NCBI GenBank assembly: GCA_000310025.1 | Contig: FN649743.1 | Location: forward strand, 2,946,126 to 3,010,125 | Length of the DNA: 64,000 nucleotides | Direction of reading: 5' to 3' | Origin: Ectocarpus siliculosus | Taxonomy: Eukaryota; Sar; Phaeophyceae; Ectocarpales; Ectocarpaceae | Shown: piece by piece, positions 1 through 11,406 of the stretch | Numbering within the stretch: the stretch's first letter is position 1 | Layout of the letters: each line of letters opens with the position of its first letter | Translations under genes and position numbers: made by a program | Notes under the pieces: generated by a model | Told to the model about the DNA's origin: nothing | Seen by the model: the letters and a program-made list of their open reading frames with translations, nothing else | The model's database searches: none

Positions 1-739
1 CCCCCCAGGGTTTAAGGATTGGGGCATGCAGGATTAGGGGTCCCCCCCCCCCCCCCCCCCGTTGTCTTTGATCCGTGTCGCCCCCATCGCGGTGCAGGAG
101 GTTGGGTTCATGAGGTTGACGAAACAGTATACCATGACGTGCTCAAAACAACTCCTGTGCACCCGCTGCGGCCACGATGGTGATCCTGCTCGGACTTCCT
201 CCATTTTCTAGCACCGTCATACAACGATTGCTACCTCTTACCAAAAATAAATAGAATTCGGAATGAATGTGCTATTTCATGGGACCGCGGCGAAAAGATT
301 CCAACCATGCCGTCCACGAAGCAATTGCTGGTACTGGCCCTAATCCGTCTGCGCGTTTCGTACGATGCAGTACATGCCACCGTTATCGTCGATAAACGCA
401 CTTCTGGCTCGCGTTCAGGTACAATACACACGGTGGAACACCCGTTTTCGATAGATGCAATTTGTCAACTCGCCTTCAGGTAAGCAAGCGCTTCTATCGA
501 TACCGCACAAACCATACTACCAATTGTTGCCCTCGTGAAAAACTCGCACGTGCCCGCCTGCGGACAAACCAACGCCTTTGAAGGCGTTGGAACAGGTGCA
601 CCCAATGGGCAGGCGCCTTGCGCCGAAAACTTTTTCTTCCTCCCTTCACGTTACAGAATGAACGATTCCCCATGTAGGCATGCGAGGTCAAATAGTCTAA
701 CCACTACCTGGCATGCACGGCTATGAGTACACCACACAC
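1..739. other. No complete gene; poly-C tract
   Basis: No convincing exon is seen here. Positions 42-60 are an uninterrupted run of 19 C, which is also a likely sequencing or assembly weak point. If the exon at 740-952 belongs to a minus-strand gene, this stretch would be its next intron and the rest of the gene would lie off the left edge. Confidence 0.5.
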
Positions 740-952
740 CTGAGGTCTTCGAGCAAAGTAATCCTTGAGGGCCTCCGGGTCATACACCAGCGGAAGCCTG
801 TCCGTTTCTCCTCCCGCCCCCTCCGCCTCGCCGTCCTCGATCTCCAGGAGACGCATCTCTCCTTCGGCGGAGGCGTAGTCCCTGATCCCCGCCCCCCGCA
901 ACGCCTGCATGTACGCCTGGGCCTCCTCGTTCTCTTCGAGGTCTTTTCTCAT
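740..952 (-). CDS. Exon of an ABC1/ADCK-like atypical kinase (partial gene)
   Basis: A 213-bp open exon of 71 codons, phase 0 at both ends, is bounded on the minus strand by an acceptor (CCCCTCAG) and a donor (CAG|GTGTGT). It begins MRKDLEENEEAQAYMQALRG, has an acidic middle, and ends LPLVYDPEALKDYFARRPQ. The motif YDPEA..YF.RRP resembles the segment just before the kinase domain of plastid and mitochondrial ABC1K (ADCK) proteins, which act in quinone metabolism and organelle lipid homeostasis. No kinase motif is visible in the window, so the catalytic exons would lie beyond the left end. The family call rests on this one motif. It could instead be another acidic protein; the exon itself is better supported than its name. 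Confidence 0.45.
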
Positions 953-3355
953 CTGAGGGGAAACGCGGGTGTTTGGTTGTAGCGATAAAATACACATACC
1001 TCTATACAGAAAATTGGGAACGGGTCTATTGTGTGTTTTCGTTGGTGTGGTGCAAACGCGATTCTCAGCGTACGATGGCATACAGCCCCGGCCCCTATTC
1101 TGCCGGGGGAAAGGGCTTCAACATCAGGCAAAGGTACACCCGCGTGAGACCCTGCTCAGGGCTACTTTTGTCCAAACAAGTCCGCACGGGGAACGGGGAG
1201 TGAAGAGAGCGGTACTCCAAGCTCTGACTACAACCTGAGAGTTTGAGGTGAAAGCCGGAGTTGTCTCGGGGTTTGGTTTGGTATTGCAAAGGTGGACAAA
1301 CACACACGCATCTGCCGTATTCTCGCTTTAGAGAACGGGTCTAAATTTATCGTCGTGAGTGGAAAGAGAGCCTCTCTTCGTTCTCTTCAAGAACACCTTC
1401 CTCGCAGCAGTGGTGGTAAAACGGTCACCTCGTACTCAACAGCCAGTTGCTCATGAAAAAGTGCATGACCAAACGTGTTCCACCCATATCAACATACGTG
1501 CGTGTGTCAGGGATGTCCTGAGCATAGTTTCATAGGTCGGGGTGAAAGCTCCTAGCCTACATGTAGTCGGCATCCTCAAAGCCCCCCTGGCGGCTGAAAA
1601 GACGATTGAATGGAAACCATGGCGAGTTGTGGCGCCGTACCGTAATTCGTCCAATTCCTCACATTGCGGTAGTACTGTATGGTGCATTGGACATCAAGGA
1701 ATGCCGCAGCCATCAATGAGAGAACGTACAAAACAAGCGTGAAAACGCTGACACCGGAGCGCAACACAGACCGTAAACTCTGTAGGCACACGCTACTTAA
1801 AATGACTTATTGCTGCTGCGAGGTAGCGGTTTGTATGTGACCGTTGCTCCTACATAGTAGTACCATCTCAGACATGTAGTCCTTCCATCAGTTATTCGGC
1901 CTGCAATTGTTCTCCCAAGAATCATCCAGCTTCGATCCACGGCGCAACAACACCCCTTTAATTAAATTGCGGGACGACCGGGCTGCTGTTGTACCCCGCC
2001 CGCGTTCTCGTCTCAGGTATAAACGTATGGTCGTCAATTTGGAAATTAGTTTCAATTAGCCCCCCAACATCCGCAGCTAGAAATAATAGCTTCATCATGG
2101 TCGACCATGTACCAACGGAACAACAGTGATTTGCATCAAGGGGCGGGTAACAGCTTGCTTTCGCCGTTCACGTAGCATCGCGCCTTTTTGTGCGCTCCGC
2201 GTGCGCATGCATAGCCCCCCCCCCCCGCCCCCGCCCGAAAGGTCTTATTTTCCTCTCAAATAACGAGGTGACACTCGGACTCGGGGGAGTGAGAACAGCA
2301 GTCCATCTATCTGTAGCAGCAGCAATGCTTACGGTTTATTTGTAGCCCTTTGTACAGCAGTACTGCTTTCGGTGTGGGAATCTTTTTGGCATCGTCTGCA
2401 AAAGTTAGGATATGCTCAGTAACCAAAACCAAAACGAGAAATGCAGAGGACACCCAGGCGTGTTGCATGCCTGGCGCCGCGGACAAGCACATTGCTCTTT
2501 GCCTGCGCACCTGAGCACGCCGGTGACGAGGGCGTACGTACGTATGCATATGACGTGCAGCAACGTACGCATGTGTGTGACTCATGAAGCCAACCGGCAC
2601 TACATGTATTGTAAACGACAGCAGTTTGACAGACAGTCAGAACAACACTCGATTCACGCAAACTCAGCAGCAGCCAGCAGGCCAACAGAAAACGTCTCCA
2701 TCAGACCGGCCAACCCAAAGCCGACCTGATCACGCACCTGGCTCATCTGTGCACTCATTTCCCGCACTGACTGTGTTCCGCCATTGATGGTCTCGGTCTC
2801 TTGCTGCTGCTGTGTCCGAGAAGGCGGTGATGTCAACGTCATCTCGAGCCCATGTTTCGGTCGGGGATACCTACCATCCCACCGCGGCGATCCTCCCGCG
2901 GTAGACGCGGAGCTTCCACTCACGCCGCTGGTCCTGCTGAAGGTGCTCCTGGCTACGCCACCGTGGGAAGGAACCACGAGGCCATGTACCAGGTGCTCGC
3001 GCTGGCGGTGACACAGCAGCAGCAGCAAACATGACGACGTCGTCGCAAGCTTTGTGAGCTGACTCCTGGCCCTCCGCCGGCCTGGCTGGCTCGCAGATTG
3101 AGTGCTACATGGGAGATAGGAAGCTTTACTTAGATGGCCAGGCTTATTCATGGCTGCGTTGTTTCCCGTAGGGCGGGATACGCTGATGTAAGATCAACAA
3201 CCAGAACGTAGGCTGCAGAGCGGAGAACGAGAGCGCGAGAGCGGAGTAAAGCAAGAGGGCACACAGACTGGGCTTTCAGGTTTTGCTGATACCCCAAGAA
3301 CACGCTAAATACTAGCTGCCGGCCCTCTGGTGCTTTGTGCCAAATGTTTGTGCTC
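953..3355. other. Non-coding or unresolved stretch
   Basis: No gene can be supported. A C-rich run lies near 2214-2236 and CAG-type triplets near 3014-3027. A minus-strand open frame at 2654-3151 is Ser/Arg/Gln-rich; its last part (VREMSAQMSQVRDQVGFGL) reads like coding sequence, but there are no convincing splice sites or homology. Upstream exons of the 740-952 gene may be here but were not identified. Confidence 0.4.
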
Positions 3356-4267
3356 CTTGCACATGTGCAACTTCCTCCGTCCAACCCCGTCGCGGTTCTC
3401 TCTCGCACACTCCCCCATGCATGCCCATACCCGCCCCCTTGCGACGCCATCCCTTGTGTGAGATGGGACAAACTGTCCTCAGCACTATCCCCGCAGCAGA
3501 GGCCTTGAGACCCACGAATGGCCTGAACAGCAGTGCAGAAGGATCCGCTTTTATAGACTACTAAATTTTTCGGCCCGAAACATTCCGAGAACGACCCAGT
3601 CGCAGGCTATTTCAGCGGTCCCCAGCGATGCCGGTTCGCAAAACAAAATTTTCCTCTTTTATAAAATCTCCAAATTTCAAAAAAGACAACTGTTTGCTAC
3701 AGCAGTACACACAGCTCTAGTCTACATCGACTAAAGTCACCGGTACCTACATACATGCATACATATGCATACACACCGGCATACCCTGTGTACAGCACAA
3801 CCAACCTCCTCCGATGGCAAAGCAACTGCTGTGTATATGCTCAAGTAGAGCATGTCGGGAAGCTGGTGGCATGGCCAGCCTTACCCTACCGTCGGATGAC
3901 CGGAGGGCGAGATGGCTGAGATGTTTATTTTGGCGGCCGAACAGAACTACACGAAGCTTGGCGGGCGGGCGTCTCTCGTTCATGTCTCCCCAAGACCACC
4001 AATTGAAAAGCAACAAGCCGAATCAGGGCAGTGGCGGTTGCCCTCCGTTTGTTCGCGGACGCAAGGAAGGGTGCTGTCCCAGACCAGACGGACGGGCAGA
4101 CAAGGGAGGCGACAGCAGGAGCCTTGGGGAAGTTTCGGAAGACCGAAGCTCCGGCCGAAGCTCGGTGTGCTGCCTGGGAAAACGAAGCCTCGAGGCAAGG
4201 AGCTGGGGCATCGGACTTGTTTGATAAATTGCGGCTGTAGGACGAAGGACGATGTCATCTCTTCACT

Positions 4268-4568
4268 CCGAAGTGATGTTGTTACTTGTTTCGCTTCAAT
4301 AATGGTCGCCACCCACATCACACGCGACGGTAGCGTTGTCGAACACGCTCCCGGACGCGGCGAGCCCCTCTAGGTTACGCACGGACACGATCCAGAAGCG
4401 ACGGTGCTCTTACGGGACCACAGATACTACGCGCTGCGCTTGGCTGCAACCGCTTCAGGATCGTGTGGTTGAATCTCCCCTCCAGCCTGCCCCCCCCCCG
4501 ACTCTGTGCCTTCCACACGCCTGCCTGCCGTCGTTCTCACCATACCCCGCACTAGCAACATTATTCTC
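4268..4568. other. Loop of the foldback element
   Basis: This unique spacer separates the two arms. It has no ORF of note and contains a C-run at 4490-4499. It would form the single-stranded loop of a hairpin with arms of about 710 bp. Confidence 0.7.
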
Positions 4569-5217
4569 AGTGAAGAGATGGCATCGTCCTTCGTCCTACA
4601 GCCGCAATTTATCAAACAAGTCCGATGCCCCAGCTCCTTGCCTCGAGGCTTCGTTTTCCCAGGCAGCACACCGAGCTTCGGCCGGAGCTTCGGTCTTCCG
4701 AAACTTCCCCAAGGCTCCTGCTGTCGCCTCCCTTGTCTGCCCGTCCGTCTGATCTGGGACAGCACCCTTCCTTGCGTCCGCGAACAAACGGAGGGCAACC
4801 GCCACTGCCCTGATTCGGCTTGTTGCTTTTCAATTGGTGGTCTTGGGGAGACATGACCGAGAGACGCCCGCCCGCCAAGCTTCGTGTAGTTCTGTTCGGC
4901 CGCCAAAATAAACATCTCAGCCATCTCGCCCTCCGGTCATCCGACGGTAGGGTAAGGCTGGCCATGCCACCAGCTTCCCGACATGCTCTACTTGAGCATA
5001 TACACAGCAGTTGCTTTGCCATCGGAGGAGGTTGGTTGTGCTGTACACAGGGTATGCCGGTGTGTATGCATATGTATGTATGTAGGTACCGGTGACTTTA
5101 GTCGATGTAGACTAGAGCTGTGTGTACTGTAGACAAACAGCATGTCTTTTTTGAAAGTTGGAGATTTTATACAAGAGGAAAATTTTGTTTTGCGAACCGG
5201 CATCGCTGGGGACCGCT

Positions 5218-5222
5218 GAAAT
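5218..5222 (+). repeat. Copia target-site duplication, left (GAAAT)
   Basis: GAAAT sits directly before the TG of the 5' LTR and recurs directly after the CA of the 3' LTR at 10700-10704. Joining the flanks restores the right arm of the foldback element, as its left arm at 3606-3616 predicts. Confidence 0.95.
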
Positions 5223-5639
5223 TGTTCGTGATAGTTGCTGCTGTGTGTGTCGACAGAGTAACGTAGCACAATATGATTGGACAGTTTGAATTGAGGGACT
5301 GTCGATGTTGCAGATCGCTGAGTAGCCACATATTATCAGAACAGCAAGGAACGTTCTGTAGGAATGCTCCTCGTGGATGGTGCATTTCCCCGAGTGTATT
5401 CTTTATGGATAGTGCATCAACCAGAGGATTCATGGTACGTTGTGAAGTACGTTGGCCCCTGTTGAGTCGTTGTGTTCCGATATTGTGTTCTGCTTTCGTC
5501 CGTTGGTCGAGCGACGGGTGGTGCTGCGGCGCTGCGGTGCTCGCCCCACCCTTGCTCACTCCACCTTTTGACCTGTTCTCCTGGTCCAAGGTCTCATCAA
5601 TACAACATCTTTTCCCCAGAAGCCACGAGTTTACCAACA
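5223..5639 (+). repeat. Copia 5' LTR
   Basis: The 417-bp repeat begins TGTTCGTGATAG and ends TTACCAACA. It is identical by eye to 10283-10699. No TGG-type primer binding site is obvious immediately downstream; the sequence there begins CGCTATAGCGAACCAG. Confidence 0.97.
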
Positions 5640-5726
5640 CGCTATAGCGAACCAGTCGACTGCTGCTTGTCCCCTTGGACTGTACGTCAAGACTGAACGG
5701 AGGAAGATTGATCACCTTGCTTCGTG

Positions 5727-6656
5727 ATGAGTGGGCCTGCTGGGGATCATGTGGATTACCCACCTCCGGGTGATTCGCAGGATGTTATTGGTGGTGAGAG
5801 ACTGGATTCGATTGAGACACTGTTGTCCCAGCTCACGAGCATAATCAAGTCGTTTGTTGGGCAACGACGTGATCAGGTGGAGTCCTCTGTTTCATTTGCT
5901 GCTGCGCCGGGAAGCGGCGGAACAGAGTATGCTGGTGTGCATCAATCGGATGTCACTGGCAGGACTGTGGGAGGTACGGACAGTAGTGTCCAAGGCTTTG
6001 GCATGTCCAGCATGTGGGTTGGGAGTAGTAGTCTTGCAGACTCAGGCTTGAACCTTCGTGCAATTGTTGTTTGTCGTTCCTCTGCTGGTGGTAGAGCCAG
6101 CGGCGGAACCGACGCCGGTTGGCATCCTGTAGATGCTACTGGCAGGACTGCGGGAGGTAAGGGCAGCAGTGCCCAAGTCCTTGGCATGTCCAGCGTGAGA
6201 GTTGGGAGTAGTAGTCTTCTAGACTCAGACTTGAACCCTCATGCATCTGCTGTAAATCGTCCCTCTGCTGGTGCTGCAAGCTTCGGTTCGATTGGAACTG
6301 TTAGTAGGGCTTTGGGTAGCCAGTCTTTCGGTTCGGGAATGGTTAGTGGGACTTTAGGTGGATAGTCAGTCTTCCATTCCGGGAATGGTTAGTGGGGCTT
6401 TAGGTAGCCAGTCTTCCATTCCGCCCCCATCTACTCCATCGAGTGAGTGGTGGGGACGTGTCGCCAGTGGAAACACATATATTCCTGGGCCGGCATTAAT
6501 AACACAGGAGAAACCTTGGGTAGGAGTCCTTTCAAAGTTCCCAAAGCTTCTGTTTTTGACGGGACGGACATGTCGTATCCGTCGTGGTCACAATTGTGTG
6601 TACTGAGTGCCCACAACAATAATCTGTATGAGGCTTTGTTTCTGAGCTACATGTAG
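5727..6656 (+). pseudogene. gag: Copia gag remnant
   Basis: An ATG at 5727 (MSGPAGDHVDYPPPGDSQD) opens a 212-codon Gly/Ser-rich frame ending at a TAG at 6363-6365. It contains a direct duplication of about 61 codons (from about 5940, again from about 6123, sharing GMSS and GSSSL blocks) and a smaller repeat near 6320-6420. Past the stop the protein continues in other frames, through SSIPPPSTPSSEWWG and then KVPKASVFDGTDMSYPSW, so at least two frameshifts are present. The segment around FDGTDMSYPSW resembles the start of the Copia Gag core. No CCHC zinc knuckle and no aspartic protease D-S/T-G motif is found before the integrase, so the gag end and protease seem to have been deleted between about 6660 and 6960. 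Confidence 0.7.
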
Positions 6657-6932
6657 AGATTTCGATTGCAAGCATTGAATTCGATCTGACCCCCTGGGTA
6701 GAGAAAGGATACAACATACATGGGTGTGCTGTGCCAGACTGAGATATCAAGGTGGATTTTGTTCGACTGTTTGAATAAGAACTCTCTCAATACCATGGCT
6801 AGGCATGCAGGTTCCCCCACCAAGTCATTTCGAGTGTTGAAAAATCACTTTCTACCCTTGAACCAGAGCACTGTCTGGAACCTTGGAGTTGGTGTTTGTG
6901 ACTGCTGACGTGAGTTTCTGTAGAATTGGAGC

Positions 6933-8753
6933 ATGTATTGTAATCTCCCAACTTGGGATATCACCTCTTTTCTCCCAGCGCAGATATTGGTGGTGAGTCA
7001 TGGAATTACCTTGCTTGGTGGTCCTGATGGTGTGATGACTGTTTTCGACAGACATACTATTTTTCAGAGCTTCGATGGCATGCTATTTAAGACTGCGTAT
7101 CGTCTTGAAGATGAATCTGTTGGTTCGGTGTTAACTGCCCTCACTCCTTCAAACCCCAAGCATGAATCTAAGATGGATGTGAACGAGTTTCGTAACATTT
7201 ATGCTCATTCGCATGAGGGATTGCTTCGTACAACTGCAAAGCGACTAGGTATCGAGTTGACCGGTAAAATGCATGCTTGTACGGGATGTTCGATGTCGAA
7301 GGCATTCAAGAAAGGGATTGCTCATGAAACAAAATGCAGATCAGACAAAAAGTTGGGCAGAGTTTTTGTTGACCTGGGAGGGCGGAAGGACGTTGCGTCC
7401 GTAGGGGGTAAACATTACCCCATGATAGTGAAGGATGATTTCACAAGACGCACATGGATGTATTTCCTGAAAAGTAAATCAGACGCTGCGAGTGCTTTCC
7501 GGAGTTTCCTTGCAAGTGTGCGTGCTGATGGTATCCCATCATTGGTTGAGATTGTTAGATCTTACAATGGGGGGGAGTTTTTCGGAGGAGAATTTGCGTC
7601 CGTGTGCAACGAGCTCTTGATTAAGCAAGAGTTCACCCCGGCTTACAGTCCCCAACACAACGGTGTTGCAGAGCGTGGTTTGGGATTGATTGAGGCGGCG
7701 GCAATGGCTGCTCGTATTCAGGCAAAAGTTTTGTTTGGGCATGTGCAATTACCTAAGACTGATAGACTATGGGCTGAGGCGATGCATTGGGCTTGCGAAG
7801 CAATTAACCACACAGCTTGTTCCGCTAACCCCGACAGTAAGTCACCGTATGAGATGTGGCATGGTGAAGCTAGTCATGCTAGACCGTATCCGTTTTTGAA
7901 ACCGGCGTACTGTAGGTGGCAGCGTCCGTCTAAGCTGCTACCGAAGGGTGAGGCTTGCTTTTATGTCGGTCCTTCGAGAGACCACCCGCGTGACTGTCAT
8001 AGAGTACTTACGAGGGCTGGAACTATTCAGGAAACGAGGAATGTGACATGGGAAGCGTTGCCGTCACAGCTCCCTCCACCGCAACCGTCTCTCTTGCCGA
8101 TAGAGGTTGCAGAGCAGGGAGGGGAGGAACGTGACGACGATATAGAAGCTGAGGTATGGCCGCTTTTAGGGAGAGGAGTTCCCCACATTCTTTTGCGACG
8201 TGATATCTCTGATGGAACAATCGATGAGGTTGGCAGTGTTGATGCAGGCAGTGTAGGTCAACCCCCCTCTATGCCATCTTCGCCCGCGATTAATTCCCCT
8301 AGTAGCGCAGCTCCCCCTGTGTCTTCTCCAGCAGACGAGTTCTCCGATGAGGGAGGGCAGGGAGGGCCGGAGACAGGGCAGACAGAATCGGCGGGTCCGG
8401 GAGGGCAGGAGGTAGAGTCGGAGAGTCAGGAAGGTTTGGATGAAGAGTTGGTTGAGCCGGGAGGGCAGGAGGTACAATCGGAGGCATTTCCCCCTGCTAC
8501 GCACGTACCATCCAATCGTCGTGCGCGGCATGAGCTTGCTAGTTACAACACTGCTATGAATGAGAATGTTGAGGTCAGAGAAGGCAGAACCCGTGCGCAA
8601 ACTCGGGCAGTAAATCAGCAGAGCGTACCCGGCCTCATGGCCACTCTAGGACCCATCTCCGCATCAGAAATAATATTGGCACGCTTAGTCGAACAGAGAG
8701 CATCTGATGCAATGGAATTGCCGAAAGTACTAATTAGATGTAGAACCGGGTAG
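6933..8753 (+). pseudogene. int: Copia integrase (second catalytic Asp replaced)
   Basis: This 606-codon frame carries a GAG-pre-integrase/zinc segment (YAHSHEGLLRTTAKRLG, then CTGC) followed by the integrase core. The first acidic residue is in VFVDLGG. The block that is normally S-D-N-G-G-E-F reads RSYNGGEF, with TAC at 7563-7565, so the second catalytic Asp is Tyr. The Glu is present in NGVAERGL (7671-7673). A Copia-type C-terminal region and an acidic Pro/Ser/Gly/Gln-rich linker follow. The reading frame is lost near 8740, just before the RT. The missing Asp should abolish strand transfer, so this enzyme could not have inserted its own element. Confidence 0.88.
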
Positions 8754-9566
8754 CTATCAAGAAGCCCGCCAATCAAAGTATTCCACGATTTGGGACGAAG
8801 CCATGTCTGTAGAATTTGAAGGCTTGTTAAGAGCAGGAACGTTTGCGTTAGCAGTAAAGGCTCCGATAGGCTGTAACGTGATAGATGCTAGATGGGTCTA
8901 CAAATGGAAAGCAGATGAATCAGGCAAGATAGTGAAGGCCAAGGCTAGGCTTGTAGCGAAGGGCTTCAAGCAGAAGCATGGTGTGGATTATCTTGAGACT
9001 TTCTCGCCTACTGCAAATGCTGCATCGATTCGTTTGTTGGTAGCATTGGCGTGCAAGTATGATTTGGAATGTCTTCACTTTAACATTGAGCAAGCGTTTG
9101 TTCAGTCGGAATTGGATCACGAGGTGTTCATGAAGTTGCCTCCTGGCTGTGAGTCGATGACAGGAAAGGTAGTCCGTTTAGACAAGAGTTTGGACTGAGA
9201 CAGGCATCTAGAACATTTCACAAGGGACTTTTGTCGGACCTGAAGAGGATTGGTTTCGAACAGTCTCTGTCTGACCCCTGCGTTCTTCGTTTCATGATGG
9301 GAGACGAGGTGTTGGGTATGATTGCGATTCATGTGGATGACATTCTGTATGCAGGAATTGAGAGGCTTGCCAAGATGGTTGTGGAACCGCTAGGTGACTC
9401 TCTCCCCACGAAGAATTTGGGCGAGGTCAAGTTCTTTCTTGGTTGCGCATTCGTTCGCGACCGCAAGGCTGGTACGATTGAGATGTCTCAAGAGAGTTAC
9501 ATCAGGAGTGTTCTCGAGAGATTCAATGTTTGTCGCACCAGCTCGATCCCTGCTTCCCCTGTTAAG
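8754..9566 (+). pseudogene. RT: Copia reverse transcriptase (Asp-to-Asn, frameshifted)
   Basis: The fingers and palm are clear: the ARWVYKWK block, ARLVAKGFKQKHGVDY, then HFNIEQAFVQSELDHEVFMK. At 9082-9084 the codon AAC puts Asn where Copia RTs have the first catalytic Asp (usually F-D-V/I). Translation stops at 9196 because about 4 bp are missing where LYGLRQ is expected. The frame resumes with GLRQASRTFHKG and reaches the second catalytic motif HVDDILYAG (about 9330-9350). Another frame change occurs at 9560-9572, before RNase H. The polymerase cannot be functional as written. Confidence 0.88.
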
Positions 9567-10190
9567 TGATTACAGGTCCGTGATGGAGGATGAGGCGGCA
9601 GGGGATGTGCCGTTCCGAGAGGTGGTGGGGAGCCTGATGTGGATCGCCAACCAGACAAGGCCCGACATCTCAAATGCTGTGCGGGCGGTGGCGAGGCACT
9701 CTCACGAGCCAAAGAAGAGCCACTGGAAGGCGGCCCAGAAGATTCTGAATTATCTTCTGGAGACGGCACATCTAACTTTGAAGTACAAGCAGGACACTAT
9801 GGTAGACGTAGGCACGTTGGTGTACGTAGACGCAGACTTCGCCAGTAAGGCCACTGACCGTAGATCAGTTTCGGGAGCACTAGTTCTTGTAGCTGACTGT
9901 CTTGTTGCTTGGATTTCTAGGACGCACAAATGTGTCACACTTTCAACAACTGAAGCAGAGTATGTTGCGATGGGTGACGGTGTGAAAGAGGCTCTGTTTG
10001 TCAATGGAATGCTCGAGTTCTTGAGGCCTAGTGAGAAGCTTGGTAAGATCCAGGTACGCGAGGATAACGAGGGTGCGATTGCACTTGCTGAGAATCCACT
10101 AGCGAAAGACAGCATGCGGACATCCTGACGAAGGCGCTGCCGAGAGATCTTTTTGAAGTTCATCGTAATTTTGCTCTAGGCTCGAGATCT
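9566..10190 (+). pseudogene. RH: Copia RNase H, internally deleted
   Basis: The frame contains VPFREVVGSLMWIANQTRPD, then YVDADFASKATDRRSVSG and THKCVTLSTTEAEY, standard Copia RNase H landmarks with the first Asp and the Glu, followed by VREDNEGAIALAENP. At about 10107 the sequence jumps to what in another frame is the C-terminal tail (QHADILTKALPRDLFEVHRN). The usual stretch between them, containing the conserved His region, is missing, probably a deletion of about 100 bp or more. The tail ends at a TAG near 10198. Confidence 0.85.
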
Positions 10191-10273
10191 GAGAAGTAGA
10201 GGTCTGAGTCGTGTTTTATTTTGGTTTGTTGTTTTTCTGTTATATATTTGATCTGGCCGAAGACAACAGCCCC

Positions 10274-10282
10274 AAGGGAGGG
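10274..10282 (+). other. Polypurine tract of the Copia element
   Basis: AAGGGAGGG lies directly before the TG of the 3' LTR, the position and composition of the plus-strand primer tract. Confidence 0.8.
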
Positions 10283-10699
10283 TGTTCGTGATAGTTGCTG
10301 CTGTGTGTGTCGACAGAGTAACGTAGCACAATATGATTGGACAGTTTGAATTGAGGGACTGTCGATGTTGCAGATCGCTGAGTAGCCACATATTATCAGA
10401 ACAGCAAGGAACGTTCTGTAGGAATGCTCCTCGTGGATGGTGCATTTCCCCGAGTGTATTCTTTATGGATAGTGCATCAACCAGAGGATTCATGGTACGT
10501 TGTGAAGTACGTTGGCCCCTGTTGAGTCGTTGTGTTCCGATATTGTGTTCTGCTTTCGTCCGTTGGTCGAGCGACGGGTGGTGCTGCGGCGCTGCGGTGC
10601 TCGCCCCACCCTTGCTCACTCCACCTTTTGACCTGTTCTCCTGGTCCAAGGTCTCATCAATACAACATCTTTTCCCCAGAAGCCACGAGTTTACCAACA
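10283..10699 (+). repeat. Copia 3' LTR
   Basis: Same 417-bp sequence as 5223-5639. It is followed at 10700-10704 by the second GAAAT target duplication. Confidence 0.97.
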
Positions 10700-10704
10700 G
10701 AAAT
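10700..10704 (+). repeat. Copia target-site duplication, right (GAAAT)
   Basis: Matches 5218-5222. The foldback arm resumes at 10705. Confidence 0.95.
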
Positions 10705-11289
10705 AGCCTGCGACTGGGTCGTTCTCGGTATGTTTCGGGCCGAAAAATTAGGAGTCTATAAGCTGTGAGCAAAACCCCGTTGCGACTGCCTGAGTATCTG
10801 ACGGCGTCGACGGACGGACGCGATCCGCTATCCCGCCGACCTACAGCAGTACCTGCGTACCCAACGAATGCATGCATACACAACGAATCATTGTGACAAC
10901 AGAGCCAATACCTCAATACGGCAGTACCTTCTGACGGTTAAGTTGCTGCCCCCCTATTATCTGCTCAGCACGGACATGATGGATTGGTTATTACAACGTG
11001 ACCTTGCATGACCACAGAAAACGTTTCGAGCGGTGCTGCTGCATACCGCTGTGAGCAGAAATATTTTCCAGTTCTTTTGCGTCACCGTTCGAAATTCTTC
11101 GAAACCACCTTCTCCACTCTGTGCTCCCACGGATCTTATCTGTGGCGCAGGCACTCGTTCGGCCCGAAGTGGCTGGTGGTTGCCGAGCCCTTTGGCCCAA
11201 TACGATGGCACGGCACCACCTCGACGGTGTACATCTACCAAGTATCTACTACTGTATTTTGTACACCGCTCGGGACTCTTTTTGAAAAC

Positions 11290-11406
11290 ACCTGCAATGG
11301 GAATCGACCGCGTCAAGCGTTGGATCAGTACGGACATATGAAGGTACTGGGTAGAGAGAGATCGGAACGGTTTTTTATGTGAAGACAACAACAACAACAA
11401 CAACAA
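11290..11406 (+). mobile_element. 5'-truncated LINE tail in copy A
   Basis: GGGAATCGACCGCGTCAAG onward, through GGTACTGGGTAGAGAGAG and TATGTGAAGAC, matches the extreme 3' end of the LINE copies at 34767-39176 and 46895-50752. It ends in about 7 AAC units. The same fragment sits at the matching place in copy B (52680-52815), where the AAC array has about 15 units, so it predates the duplication and only the array length has changed. Confidence 0.85.

Larger units (their letters stand above)
5223..10699 (+). mobile_element. Copia (Ty1-type) LTR retrotransposon
   Basis: This 5,477-bp element has 417-bp LTRs starting TG and ending CA, a 5-bp target duplication and a purine tract before the 3' LTR. 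The pol order integrase, reverse transcriptase, RNase H defines Copia. The two LTRs look identical, implying a recent insertion, yet the interior is decayed: gag is frameshifted, no protease motif is seen, the integrase has lost its second acidic residue, the RT has a catalytic Asp-to-Asn change and a short deletion, and RNase H carries a larger deletion. It was therefore probably mobilised in trans by an intact relative. It lies in the right arm of the foldback element in duplicate copy A and is absent from copy B. Confidence 0.97.
3551..10761. mobile_element. Long foldback (inverted-repeat) element, interrupted by Copia
   Basis: The left arm 3551-4267 is the near-perfect reverse complement of 4569-5222 continued by 10705-10761. 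The continuation is offset because a Copia element was inserted into the right arm. The arms are about 710 bp around a loop of about 300 bp (4268-4568). The ends read TATAGACT at the left and AGTCTATA at the right, compatible with a TA target duplication. Copy B has the unoccupied site (around 50932-50946, GATCCGCTTTCTTTAGCTG), which proves insertion. No transposase is present; mirrored open frames in the two arms (3814-4224 and 4612-5022, for example) are a by-product of the inverted repeat. Superfamily undecided. Confidence 0.85.

Noticed and set aside
2654-3151. Minus-strand frame of 165 codons
   Set aside because: Low-complexity composition, no ATG context or splice sites that hold up; possibly part of an exon but not supportable.
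3814-5022. Mirror-image open frames of about 136-165 codons on both strands
   Set aside because: They are the same sequence read in the two arms of the foldback element. No domain, and both strands are equally open.
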